From NCBI GenBank assembly GCA_017936005.1, contig JAGBGK010000077.1:1-64000 (forward strand): a stretch of 64,000 bases of DNA. Reading direction: 5' to 3'. Under the pieces are notes generated by a model that was given only the letters and a program-made list of their open reading frames with translations, had not been told where the DNA came from and searched no databases. Both the position numbers and the translations under genes were made by a program. Of the stretch, positions 24,051-33,700 are shown piece after piece (position 1 is the first letter of the stretch; every line of letters begins with the position of its first letter). Origin of the DNA: Tidjanibacter sp. GTDB lineage: Bacteria > Bacteroidota > Bacteroidia > Bacteroidales > Rikenellaceae.

Positions 24051-27000
24051 TTAGAGAGCGCAATCTACGCCATTAATTTTAACAGTTACGTTGTTACGCG
24101 AGAAGATTGCGTCGTAATCAGTGTAGTTTGCAGGAGTGTAAGCCACACCATTGATAGTACAATTCACAAACTCGTAGGTTTTATCAGCGCCAATGCAGTC
24201 AATCCACTCAGTTGCGGTCGAGCCGTCGAAGGTGAACTCGCAGTTGATAAGTTTTGCGCTACCCCAAAGGTTTGCACCATTGTAACCACTCTTGCCATTA
24301 CCAACGAAGGTACAGTTCTCAAAGGTTGCCATTGTAAGTGCAGCACCAAGAGCATTGAAACCAGAGATGGTGCAATTCTTGAAAATTACATCATTTGCGC
24401 CACCATCAAAGTGAACACCATAAGTGTTACCGTCGAATTCGCAGCCCTCAAAAACTACAGTCTCGCCAGCATAACACCCACGAAGGCCATTGCTACCGGT
24501 AAACTCACAGCCTTTGAACGTACCATTAATAGTACCACTAACAGCATTACCACTCTCGTTCTTGAAAGTTCCTCCGATTACGGTTGCACCATTGACATTC
24601 AAACTAGTATTACCCTCAATCACAACACCGGTTGCGTTAATGACAGAATCACTTGAACTTGCATTTGCAGCCGTTTTAAACGAAGCAGCATTCGAAACCT
24701 CTTTAACCGAAGCCTCTGCAGCAACGACGTACACACCATTTCCACCAACAACTTTGTAGCCAGGAGCAACGGTAAGACCGTTTGTTGTGTTAAACGTACC
24801 ACCCAAAGCTTCGAATGTACCACCGTAGTAAGACTCGAAGATACGATTAACCGAGCCACTTGTCCACAAGCTGGTGAACTGACCGCCTTTGATTGTGATA
24901 TCACAACCTGCGGCAGCACCGCAGAAGAAGCAACCACCAGCACCACTATTAGCTATACCCAAGAACTCACCACCATTGATGGTCAGAGGTGCACTAACGT
25001 ATGCAAAGTGACGCGTCATAGTTTTCTCAACAACGTTCTCGAACTTACCACCGTTGATGGTAACAGGCGAGCTAACGTTGATCATACCGTTGTTGGATTT
25101 GAAAGTACCACCGTTGATGATGATCTCACCACCCTCGCGGCTGTCTACCGAATAACGATAGGTTGAGGGAGTACCAACAGCAGTACCGGTCGAAACAAAA
25201 TCACCACTCTCGATGATAACCTTACCACCACCAATTGCCCTTACAACCGACTCGTAAGCAGTAATGTTACCATTTTTGATGGTAAGCTGACCGCCTTTAA
25301 CCTCAATAGCACTACTCTGTGCTGCGTTGATGGTTTTGCCCTCCAAATCAAGAACAACATTACCACCCTCAATTACAACAGGAGTATCAATATTGATGGT
25401 TGCACCTGCTGCAGCTTCGTTAATAGCAGTAAGTCCATAAGTTACAGTCATACCAGCCTCAACCTGACCAATGTTGGCAGTAGCAGAGGTAGTCATATTG
25501 GTAATAGTGTTGTTGCCGCAAGAACCATTGCAGTTGAAGTTACCTACAACTTTACCGAGGATATACTCGCTCTTGCCACCTGCATACTGACCATCGGTAC
25601 CCTCAACGGTGCAATCAGTCAAGGTGTTGTTGTTTACACTATTACCGTTAGCATTGCTAGCGCAAATGTAACCGATAACACCACCACACTTGTAGCCACC
25701 TTTAACTACGCAGTTGGTCAAAGTACAGTTGTTAACACTTGTGTAGCCGTAGCCAACAACACCACCGGTGTACTTACCACCCCAAACAGACGAGTTGGTG
25801 ATGGTAATATTCTGTACGCCGTGATTTGCAGAACCAGACAAAATTCCTGCGGTGGAGTTACCCACCAAGCTACCAGTTACGTTAATATTATCGAGCTTCA
25901 AGTTCTTCACAGCAGCGTAACTCAAATCGAACAAACCTGCCATATTGGTGGTAGTCGGATCAGTTGTGATTGTCGCATTTTTAATCCAGTGGTCGTTACC
26001 GTTTAATACGGGTGTGCCTGCACTAACAGGGTGCTTAATGATAATAGGATCAATGGTAGCACCTTCCAAATCAATGTCAGCTGCGATGTTAATGGTCCAG
26101 TTGCCGCTGTAGTAGAAATCGGTACCAGCACCGTTATGATAGTTGGTATAGGAGCTACCATTGCCATCGGTAAAGAGATCGGTCCAATTTGCAAACAACT
26201 CGGTCAATTTTAACAAGCCCTCTTTGTCCTTAACAACAATCTGGGATTTATCACCTTTGGGAGTCAAAGCAATGGTGCCATAGTAGTAAGTATCGGGGGC
26301 AAACTCAGCACCTGCCTGATCCCAATCCTCAACGGTTGCGGTGAACTTGATGGGCTCGCCGGGCTCGCCGAGAGCAACGGTGAAGTTGTAGGCGTGGCCT
26401 GCCTCAAGCTCGATGTCGGTTTTAACAGTCTTGGTCTCCTGGCTCAACACTACGGTGCCGAGTTTCAAGGTAACATCGAACGAAATGGTCTTCACCTCAG
26501 CCGAAGGAATGAGGAACATCTCGTCGTCCAACTGTGCGAAATTGATGGTAGCATCACCTGCGTGGCCGCTCCAAGCTTTGCTCTCGATGTCGTATGCAGC
26601 CTCTGCTTTGTCCTCAATCTTAACGTTGCTAATCTCATATTTGTAAGCAGCGTTTGCGATGGTGGTGTCGAAGGTGAATTTCACTTTCGAAAGGATGTGA
26701 GCAAACTGGAAAGCAACATACTTCTCGCCACCTTTGTATTCAACATTCATATCCTCTGCAACGAGAACATCCTCCTGCTCGGTGATGTCAACATTAACGC
26801 CGGTGAGCATATTGTCCTCAACAACAGGAGTTGTGCCGTCAACCAAAGCGCGGAAGTTGTAGGTTACGCCCTTAACCCAGTACTGGGTAGCGCCGGTGTA
26901 GCTCCAAACGCCGTTGGCCTTGGTAACATCGGTACCTGCAAAGATAGGAGCAGTGCTCTGACCGGCGGTAACAGTACCCCACACGTTGAAGTGGTCGAGG

Positions 27001-27155
27001 GTGTTGTTGTCGTACGCGGTAGCACGCACGCTATTCTCGATGAATGCATCGGCAAACGCAATGGCGTTGTCGTTGTTCACCTCGATAACCTCGTCGGTGT
27101 TCATACACGACACCAAACCGATGGCAACGAGTACAATGACGAAAAGTTTTTTCAT
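24051..27155 (-). CDS. Giant fimbrillin-beta-helix fusion lipoprotein (1034 aa)
   Basis: Signal peptide MKKLFVIVLVAIGLVSC, lipidated Cys17, and Arg44-Ala45 after the linker. Residues about 45-280 form a fimbrillin-like module with FAHILSKVKFTF (near 151) and the closing EDW (Trp278). From about 290 to the end the chain is a right-handed parallel beta-helix: many turns such as NNCTLTNCVVKGGYKCGGVIGY, INGGTFKSNNG and FENCTFVGNG, rich in Asn, Gly, Thr and buried Cys. No catalytic pattern of a polysaccharide lyase is visible, so an adhesin or ligand-binding passenger is more likely. There is no T9SS C-terminal signal, which fits surface display by pilus-type assembly. It is the third of three such genes. 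Confidence 0.82.
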   Translation of the reverse strand: MKKLFVIVLVAIGLVSCMNTDEVIEVNNDNAIAFADAFIENSVRATAYDNNTLDHFNVWGTVTAGQSTAPIFAGTDVTKANGVWSYTGATQYWVKGVTYNFRALVDGTTPVVEDNMLTGVNVDITEQEDVLVAEDMNVEYKGGEKYVAFQFAHILSKVKFTFDTTIANAAYKYEISNVKIEDKAEAAYDIESKAWSGHAGDATINFAQLDDEMFLIPSAEVKTISFDVTLKLGTVVLSQETKTVKTDIELEAGHAYNFTVALGEPGEPIKFTATVEDWDQAGAEFAPDTYYYGTIALTPKGDKSQIVVKDKEGLLKLTELFANWTDLFTDGNGSSYTNYHNGAGTDFYYSGNWTINIAADIDLEGATIDPIIIKHPVSAGTPVLNGNDHWIKNATITTDPTTTNMAGLFDLSYAAVKNLKLDNINVTGSLVGNSTAGILSGSANHGVQNITITNSSVWGGKYTGGVVGYGYTSVNNCTLTNCVVKGGYKCGGVIGYICASNANGNSVNNNTLTDCTVEGTDGQYAGGKSEYILGKVVGNFNCNGSCGNNTITNMTTSATANIGQVEAGMTVTYGLTAINEAAAGATINIDTPVVIEGGNVVLDLEGKTINAAQSSAIEVKGGQLTIKNGNITAYESVVRAIGGGKVIIESGDFVSTGTAVGTPSTYRYSVDSREGGEIIINGGTFKSNNGMINVSSPVTINGGKFENVVEKTMTRHFAYVSAPLTINGGEFLGIANSGAGGCFFCGAAAGCDITIKGGQFTSLWTSGSVNRIFESYYGGTFEALGGTFNTTNGLTVAPGYKVVGGNGVYVVAAEASVKEVSNAASFKTAANASSSDSVINATGVVIEGNTSLNVNGATVIGGTFKNESGNAVSGTINGTFKGCEFTGSNGLRGCYAGETVVFEGCEFDGNTYGVHFDGGANDVIFKNCTISGFNALGAALTMATFENCTFVGNGKSGYNGANLWGSAKLINCEFTFDGSTATEWIDCIGADKTYEFVNCTINGVAYTPANYTDYDAIFSRNNVTVKINGVDCAL

Positions 27156-27206
27156 TTGTGTAAATTAATTAGGTTTGATAAATAGTTGTTTTTCAATGTT
27201 TTGTGA

Positions 27207-27232
27207 CCGGAGGGGAGTTCAGCCCCCTCCGG
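27207..27232 (-). promoter_or_regulatory. G-rich hairpin between fimbrillin genes (copy 2)
   Basis: Stem CCGGAGGGG/CCCCTCCGG (27207-27215 and 27224-27232), almost the same as the copy at 24004-24029. It lies between the 1088- and 1034-residue genes. Confidence 0.55.
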
Positions 27233-27266
27233 CCTATATTGAGTATTGGTTTATTATACTCTTTGT

Positions 27267-30200
27267 TTACTCGGTGATAGCAACGCCATCAACAACGAAC
27301 GAGCCGGTAGTACCCAAAGAGAGACGGCCTACATAGCTGCGAACACCGGTAGGAGCAACGTTAGCGCCCTGTGTAAGGGTGTTACCGCTCTCGGTCAAGT
27401 TGTTAACAACAACCTCGCCAACGTTAGCAGTACCAACTGCAACACCAACCCTCCAGCTACCAGCGTCGGTAGAAATAAGGTTGTTGTCCTTCACGGTACA
27501 ATTCTCGATAGTGGTGTAGGTCCAATCGCTTGCACCTGCGTGACCGCAAATGCCGCCAATAGAGCCTGCGCCCTTAATGGTACAACCTACAACCGAGCAA
27601 CCCATAATGTTAACATAGGTCTTTACGGGACCGTCGTTTACATTGCTGTAACCAGAAGTCCAACCTACCAAACCACCCATACGCGACTCGTTAGCGCCGT
27701 CGTTGGGAGTGATGATGGACGAGTTGATAAGGTGGCAGTTGATAAGTGTGATCTCATTCATCGAATCTGCGCAGTTAACGAAAGCGCCATAACCCTGAGT
27801 GTTGTCAGCAACGATTGCTGCACCTTCGATGGTGAGGTCCTTGATTACGATACCCGAGCCACCAGCGAAACCACCATTGAACAACGATTTGGTCATACCT
27901 TTCAACACAGCACCATTACCATTTACGGTTACGATGTCAGCACCGTGGTAACCATCAACAGTGAGAGGAGTCCAATTTGTCATAGTATATTCGCCAGCAG
28001 CGAGGTTGATAACAGTGTTGCCGGAACCTGCACTACCTGCAGCTACCAAAGCATTTTTGAGAGCGTCAACAGATGCAACCTCAACGATGTTAACAATTGT
28101 ACCTTCAACCTTTACATTTGCACCATTTACGGTAACCTTAGCAGCGTGCTCCTTGGTAGCCTCGTCAACCCAAACAGCGAACTGATCGTCAGCAGCAACT
28201 GCGGAAATGTTGATATTCTCAACGTTGATCTCTGCACCCTTAGTCGACTTAACCAAGATAGCAGCTTTCTCATCGGTCTTGAAGGTGGTGTTCTTGATGT
28301 TCAAGGTAACCTTCGCCTCGTCAGCGGCAGCGACATACTGGTTGTCGATCTTGATACCACGACCATCGGTAGCGGGAGTCATATCGATAACGCAGTCGTT
28401 GAGAGTTACGGTCTGGCCCTCTGCGGTGATCCACAAACCGTAGGTGTCGACGTTGTGAGTGTCGGTGATGGTAACCTTGTTCATCACGGTCGATTTGCCT
28501 GCGTTGTCAAGAGCAACAGCTTTGCCAAACTCAACAACCTCGAATACGTAGTTACAGTTCGAGAAACGCAAATCCCAAGCGTTCCAAGTACCTGCGCTGT
28601 TGCCAGTGCTGGTCATCTTACCATTCTTGATGGTAATGGTTGCGTTGTCGTTCTTTGCACCGAGTGCCGACCAGTAGGTGGTAGTAACGTTGAGGGCCTT
28701 ACCGTTGAGGTCGATGTTGATCTCGCTGGTAGTATCGCCACCGAGCTTGTACTCACCGCTACCGCCGGTCTGCTGACCGAGCGATGTGATAGGAAGGTCG
28801 ATGTCTGCATTCAAGACAACGTTTACATCACCGTTAGCAGTCAAAGCAGCAGCCAACTCCGCAGCGGTGTTAACATAGGCATAACCGTATTTAACAACCT
28901 CTACACCGTCAACGAAGATGCTTGACTTGGTGCCTTTCTTCTGGTTGTAGAGAGTATTGTTGCTTACGCTACCAGCAGCAAAGCCGTTAGCGGTGGTGTT
29001 GTTGATGTTGATGGTGTACTCTTTGATGAGCGAGCTGTCAACCTCGATAGCAGCCTTGCCAGCAACGGGAGCCGAAGCGTTCAAAGTACAACCCTCGAAC
29101 AATACGTTCTGAACAAGTGTGCTGCTCTCCGAGTATACGAGAACAGATTTGCCTGCGCTGTTGAATACGCAGTTGTTGAATTTCACGTTCTTTGCACCAT
29201 AGGTCCAAACGTTGTACCACTCAGCCGAAGCCTGCTCGAAAGTACAGCCCTCGAAGGTAACATCAGCACCATAGAGGAAAGGCTGACCTACGATAGTACA
29301 GTCTTTGTAAACCTCAACATTGGTGTGCTGGAAGCCACGGTAGTTAGCATTTGCGAAAACGAGCTTAACGTTCTCGATGTTAACATCACCGTTTACGCCA
29401 AATTGCTTGTTCTCAACGTTTACAACAACGCCATCCTCAATACCAACCAAAGCAGCGCCTGCGCGGTAGCTCTCGAGGGTGTAGTTGCCGGCTTTCATCT
29501 TGATGGTCTCAACGGCAGCGTTAGCCATTGCAGCCTTCAACTCAGCGTCGTTAGCAACAACATCGGTGGTGGGGTCAACGTCAACGTCCTCCTCAACCCA
29601 CGAGTCAACACCAACGGTGAACTGGATAGGATAGAGGCCCAAGTTTGTGGGCGAGAGGATTGCAACGAAGTTGTAAGCGGTACCCATCTCCAAAGCCTTG
29701 CCGGTGAGCTCGGTGGTCTCGTTGAAGGTCTGTGCCAAGTTCTGACCGTTGTAGAGCTCTACGGTGAAGGTGATGGTGTAAACATAGTCCTCACCTGCGG
29801 GGATCAAAAGACGCTCCTGAGCGCACTGCCAACCATTGATGTCGTTGATGGTGAGGGTGTTCTCGAGGTCGCCGAAAGAGTATGTCTCCTGAGCGTCGGT
29901 GAGAACCCAACCTTTGGTGTAGTCAGCAACAGCGAGGTCGATAGAACCGGCCTTTGCAGCGGTCATCTTGATGTCTTTAACCTTAATGGTCTGACGCTCG
30001 CTGGGGAACTCGCTCTTGAAGGTGAATTTAACCTTCGAGAGGAGGTGCTGGAACTGCAACTTAACAGCGCCGGGCTGTTTGTTGATGTCAGCCGCGGTGG
30101 TAACCTTAGCAGTAGCATAGAGGAGGTCCTCGCTACCGTCGTTGTTCACGAAGTTAACGATGCCTGCACCAAGGGTGCTACCGTTGGCGGTGTTGAGAGT

Positions 30201-30533
30201 CCACTGACCGCCGATGGGCGACAGAGCTGCGAAGTAGTAGGTGTGGCTGGGAGCCCAGTACTGGGTAGGACTGTAAGTCCAGGTCTCGCCGCTGCGAGTT
30301 ACCTCATCACCCTCGAAAATTACACCATTAACGTCGTCCATAAAGCCCCAAACGTTGAAGCCCTGGATGGTCTCATAAGTGGTGCTGGGGTCAACAGCAG
30401 CACGCACTGCGTTGTCGAGCATTACGTCAGCAAATGCAATAGCATCGCCACCCTTAACCTCGATAACCTCATCGGTGTTCATACACGATACCATACCGAT
30501 GGCAGCGAGTACAATGACGAAAAGTTTTTTCAT
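27267..30533 (-). CDS. Giant fimbrillin-beta-helix fusion lipoprotein (1088 aa)
   Basis: Same plan as its neighbours: signal peptide MKKLFVIVLAAIGMVSC, Cys17, Arg44-Ala45, a fimbrillin module with FQHLLSKVKFTF (near 161) and the closing DSW (Trp312). A beta-helix follows from about residue 325 to the C-terminus. The helix has rungs such as NVEVYKDCTIVG, ADVTFEGCTFEQAS and VLFEGCTLNASAPV, and later a block with MGGLVGW and GSIGGICGHAG turns. The module boundary at the Trp motif shows that the fimbrillin part is complete and not truncated. A pilus-displayed adhesin is the likely role. The passenger differs from that of both neighbours. Confidence 0.82.
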   Translation of the reverse strand: MKKLFVIVLAAIGMVSCMNTDEVIEVKGGDAIAFADVMLDNAVRAAVDPSTTYETIQGFNVWGFMDDVNGVIFEGDEVTRSGETWTYSPTQYWAPSHTYYFAALSPIGGQWTLNTANGSTLGAGIVNFVNNDGSEDLLYATAKVTTAADINKQPGAVKLQFQHLLSKVKFTFKSEFPSERQTIKVKDIKMTAAKAGSIDLAVADYTKGWVLTDAQETYSFGDLENTLTINDINGWQCAQERLLIPAGEDYVYTITFTVELYNGQNLAQTFNETTELTGKALEMGTAYNFVAILSPTNLGLYPIQFTVGVDSWVEEDVDVDPTTDVVANDAELKAAMANAAVETIKMKAGNYTLESYRAGAALVGIEDGVVVNVENKQFGVNGDVNIENVKLVFANANYRGFQHTNVEVYKDCTIVGQPFLYGADVTFEGCTFEQASAEWYNVWTYGAKNVKFNNCVFNSAGKSVLVYSESSTLVQNVLFEGCTLNASAPVAGKAAIEVDSSLIKEYTININNTTANGFAAGSVSNNTLYNQKKGTKSSIFVDGVEVVKYGYAYVNTAAELAAALTANGDVNVVLNADIDLPITSLGQQTGGSGEYKLGGDTTSEINIDLNGKALNVTTTYWSALGAKNDNATITIKNGKMTSTGNSAGTWNAWDLRFSNCNYVFEVVEFGKAVALDNAGKSTVMNKVTITDTHNVDTYGLWITAEGQTVTLNDCVIDMTPATDGRGIKIDNQYVAAADEAKVTLNIKNTTFKTDEKAAILVKSTKGAEINVENINISAVAADDQFAVWVDEATKEHAAKVTVNGANVKVEGTIVNIVEVASVDALKNALVAAGSAGSGNTVINLAAGEYTMTNWTPLTVDGYHGADIVTVNGNGAVLKGMTKSLFNGGFAGGSGIVIKDLTIEGAAIVADNTQGYGAFVNCADSMNEITLINCHLINSSIITPNDGANESRMGGLVGWTSGYSNVNDGPVKTYVNIMGCSVVGCTIKGAGSIGGICGHAGASDWTYTTIENCTVKDNNLISTDAGSWRVGVAVGTANVGEVVVNNLTESGNTLTQGANVAPTGVRSYVGRLSLGTTGSFVVDGVAITE

Positions 30534-30593
30534 TGTTGTTAGTTAATTAATTAGTTGATAAAATTATTGTCTTTCTGTGGTTATTTTTCACTT

Positions 30594-30677
30594 TCACGTC
30601 GCTTGACCTTGGCTTTGCTTTGCTTGGGCTTTGCTTTCGGTTTGCCGTTGCTTTGCGTTTGCTTTTGGGCCTTGCAT
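30594..30677 (-). other. Low-complexity Lys/Gln/Ala mini-frame in a fimbrillin gap
   Basis: In the 239-base gap upstream of the 1088-residue gene, the minus strand reads ATG to TGA as 27 residues made mostly of Lys, Gln, Ala and Ser (MQGPKANAKQRQ, then ESKAQAKQSQGQAT). The DNA is a purine-biased run of AAGC-like units. It could be a leader peptide or a simple-sequence tract. No promoter or start signal singles it out. Confidence 0.25.
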
Positions 30678-30687
30678 TTTCGTTGTA

Positions 30688-30714
30688 ATTGGAGGGGGTT
30701 TCACCCCCCCCAAT
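30688..30714 (-). promoter_or_regulatory. G-rich hairpin between fimbrillin genes (copy 3)
   Basis: ATTGGAGGGGG pairs with a run of eight C plus AAT (30704-30714), with one mismatch. It is the third such hairpin, in the gap between the 1432- and 1088-residue genes. The C8 run could slip during replication. Confidence 0.5.
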
Positions 30715-30772
30715 CAATTGATTGTCAGAGAGTTAGCCCAAATAGGGCGCTCTAATCATTAGTTTCGTGCTA

Positions 30773-33700
30773 TTAAGCGTGGCGACCAATCACATTGTTA
30801 GTCTCAGTGCCTGCGTTGATAGCCTTCGAACCGCTGTGGGTGTTACCATCTTCTGTGAGAGTACCTGCGTCCTGCCAAGTACCGATAAAGATACCGGCCT
30901 TGTTGTTACCCTCCGAAGAGCTAACGGTAGTGTTCACAACCTGGCAACCCTTCATTTCGAAGTCGTGGCCGTTGTTCATACCGAGGATAGCACCGGCAGT
31001 ACCAATCGAGTTGATGGTGCAGCCCTCAACTACGCAGTCCTTCACGGTAGCGGTAGTGAAATAGAGGTAGGTAACCAAACCGCCGGTACGGTCGCAGTTG
31101 CTAATGGTCGAGTTCTTAACAGTTACACCCTCAATTTGCAAATCAGCATAGTTGCAAGCAACCAAAACAGCGCCGTGCGAGTTACCTTGACCATTACCGG
31201 TTACGGTTGCATTCTCCACAACAAGGTTCTTAATGGTAGTAGCCTTGCGAGTCGAAGTGAACATTGCGGTGCTATAGAAACCGTGGTCCTCTACTGCCGA
31301 AGTAGTGAGGTTTTTGATAGTGTGGTCCTTACCATCGAGAACGAAAGCAGCAGCTGTCTTAACTGCGGGCCACTCGATACCTGCGAGGTCGATGTCGTTT
31401 GCCAACTCAATGGTAACATTCTTGGTTCCGTCATTCAAAACGGTAGTAGCAACAGTCTTGAAGCCCTGACCAGAGTAAATCTTGTATGTATTACCCTCAG
31501 CCTTGTAACCTTGCTCAAGATAGAAAGACTCAGGATAGTTTACGGTTACACCTTCAACAGCGGGAAGACCCTTAACAGCATACTGGTCACCACCGATAAG
31601 CTGATTGAAAGGAAGCCAGTTCATGTGGCTATCAACACACTGTGAGTGGTCGTAACCTGCTGGAAGACCATCATAAGCATAGCCTGGCTCTACGCGCATA
31701 CCGCGACCACCATTCAAACCTGGAGTAGGATCGCAGTAGTGGTAGTTCATCCAGTCACCATAGTTTACAACAACATTGGTGAATGTCATATTATACTTTG
31801 ACAAATCAGGATAGTTTGCGCCATCGATAGTTGTAGTCTCCTCGCAACGACCAATAATCATACCACACATACGGTAGTTGTAGTAGTCGTAAGAAGCGGT
31901 ACAGTCGTTGTAAGCATCGATACGGCAGTTGATAGTGACGTTCTCGAAGTTGTAAGTTGCACCGGGCTCTGCCTGACCAACAATACCACCAATCGACGAG
32001 TCGAACGAACCCCAAAGACCGCCCAAAACTGCATTCTCGCCAATCGTGATGTTCTTGAAGGTGTAGTTACCTGCACCCGACCAACCGATGATACCACCAC
32101 AACCATTGTTGTAAGTTGCAGCAACACCACTATTAATCGTAATGTTCTCGAATACACAGTCGCCTGTTGCGCTACCTGCGATGAATGAAACATCACCACC
32201 CTCGATGTAGCTCTCGCTACCCTCGATAACAACATTCTTTACAGTTGCATCCTCAAGTGAACCGAACAAGCCATATGAACCATATACACCCCACTGGTAG
32301 CCGAGATCCCAACCATTCTGGTAGAGATTCTTGATAATATGACCCTGGCCATCGAAAGTACCTTTAAATGGTTTGCCACCATTGTATTTAGTATCACCAA
32401 TAGGACGGAAAGTAACAGGGTCGCTATCTGCATTAGCAGTAACATCCTTGAAGTAGAGGTCAATATCGCCAGTCAACTTAAGGGTCTTACCCTCAAAATC
32501 ATTACCGCTATTTGCAGTCTCGACAAAGGCTGCAAAATCAGCGACGTCCTCAATAGCCAATTCTGTTTTAGTATCATCATACCAAGTATCATCCGAGATA
32601 CTTGCCAAGAATTCGTCATAGTTGTCAAAAGTAAGTGTAGGATAAACCACATAGTCATCAGCACCTGTCAAAGTGTATGTACCAGTAGGAGCTACATAAG
32701 CCGCATCATCGCTACCGTTTGTGATAACAATCTGATATATATCATCAGTTGTAAGAGTATTTGTACCCTCCAAAGCAATAGTATTGTTAGCACCTGTCAT
32801 CTTGCGAACGATGAATGGCTGTGATGCAGTAACATTGTTGTCCTTAACTGTAATGCCATAGTTGTCAACGTTACCATCAAAACGGATACCGTACTCAACG
32901 GCAGTAATAGTAGTACCCTCGACTACTGCGTTCTTTACCTGCTTGAATGCAACGCCGTTCTTACCGTTTACTGTACAGTTCTGTACGAGAACACTCTCAT
33001 CGCAGCTCTGTGCCTGTACAAGCGAGTGCATGTTAGTAGCTGTACAGCCGATAACCTTAGCGTTCTTTGAAGACTTAATCTGAACACCAACAGCAGTATT
33101 AACAGCGTCGCCTGTAGCAGTGAAAGTACAACCATCGACGGTAATGTTTGAAGAATAACGCTCAGAACCATTCTCGAGAGCCTCAATAAAGTTAACAGAC
33201 GCTGTAGCTGTTTCGAAATTAAGGTTCTTGATAGTCAAAGCTGCATCAGCATAGTACTGAGAGTTGCTGTGAACCTTGATAGCACCAGTCATCTTCTTGT
33301 CGGCACCATTGATCTCAATCTTAGTATTTGCTTTCTGAATAACGACAGCAACACCCTCGATGTCGTTGATGAAGCGGATAAAATTCTGACCAACCTTAGC
33401 ATTGTCGAGGGCTGCCTGCAACTCTGCGAGAGTCGAAACAGCTGCCTCCACATTAACATTTTCCTCGGTGTTATCAGCAAGGGTTACATTCGAGCCCTGA
33501 CGACCTACGATACCGCCAATAGTGGTGGTAGTTGCGGGGTAACCATTGGTAAAGTCCTGAATGATGGTGATATTCTCAACCTTGCAACCCGAAACGGTGT
33601 TGTTGTTGTGAGCCATACCTGCGATACCACCGAGGTCGCGATAACCTTGGATGGTAACGTTCTTTGCGGTCGAATTCTTCACATACAGACCACCCTCGCA

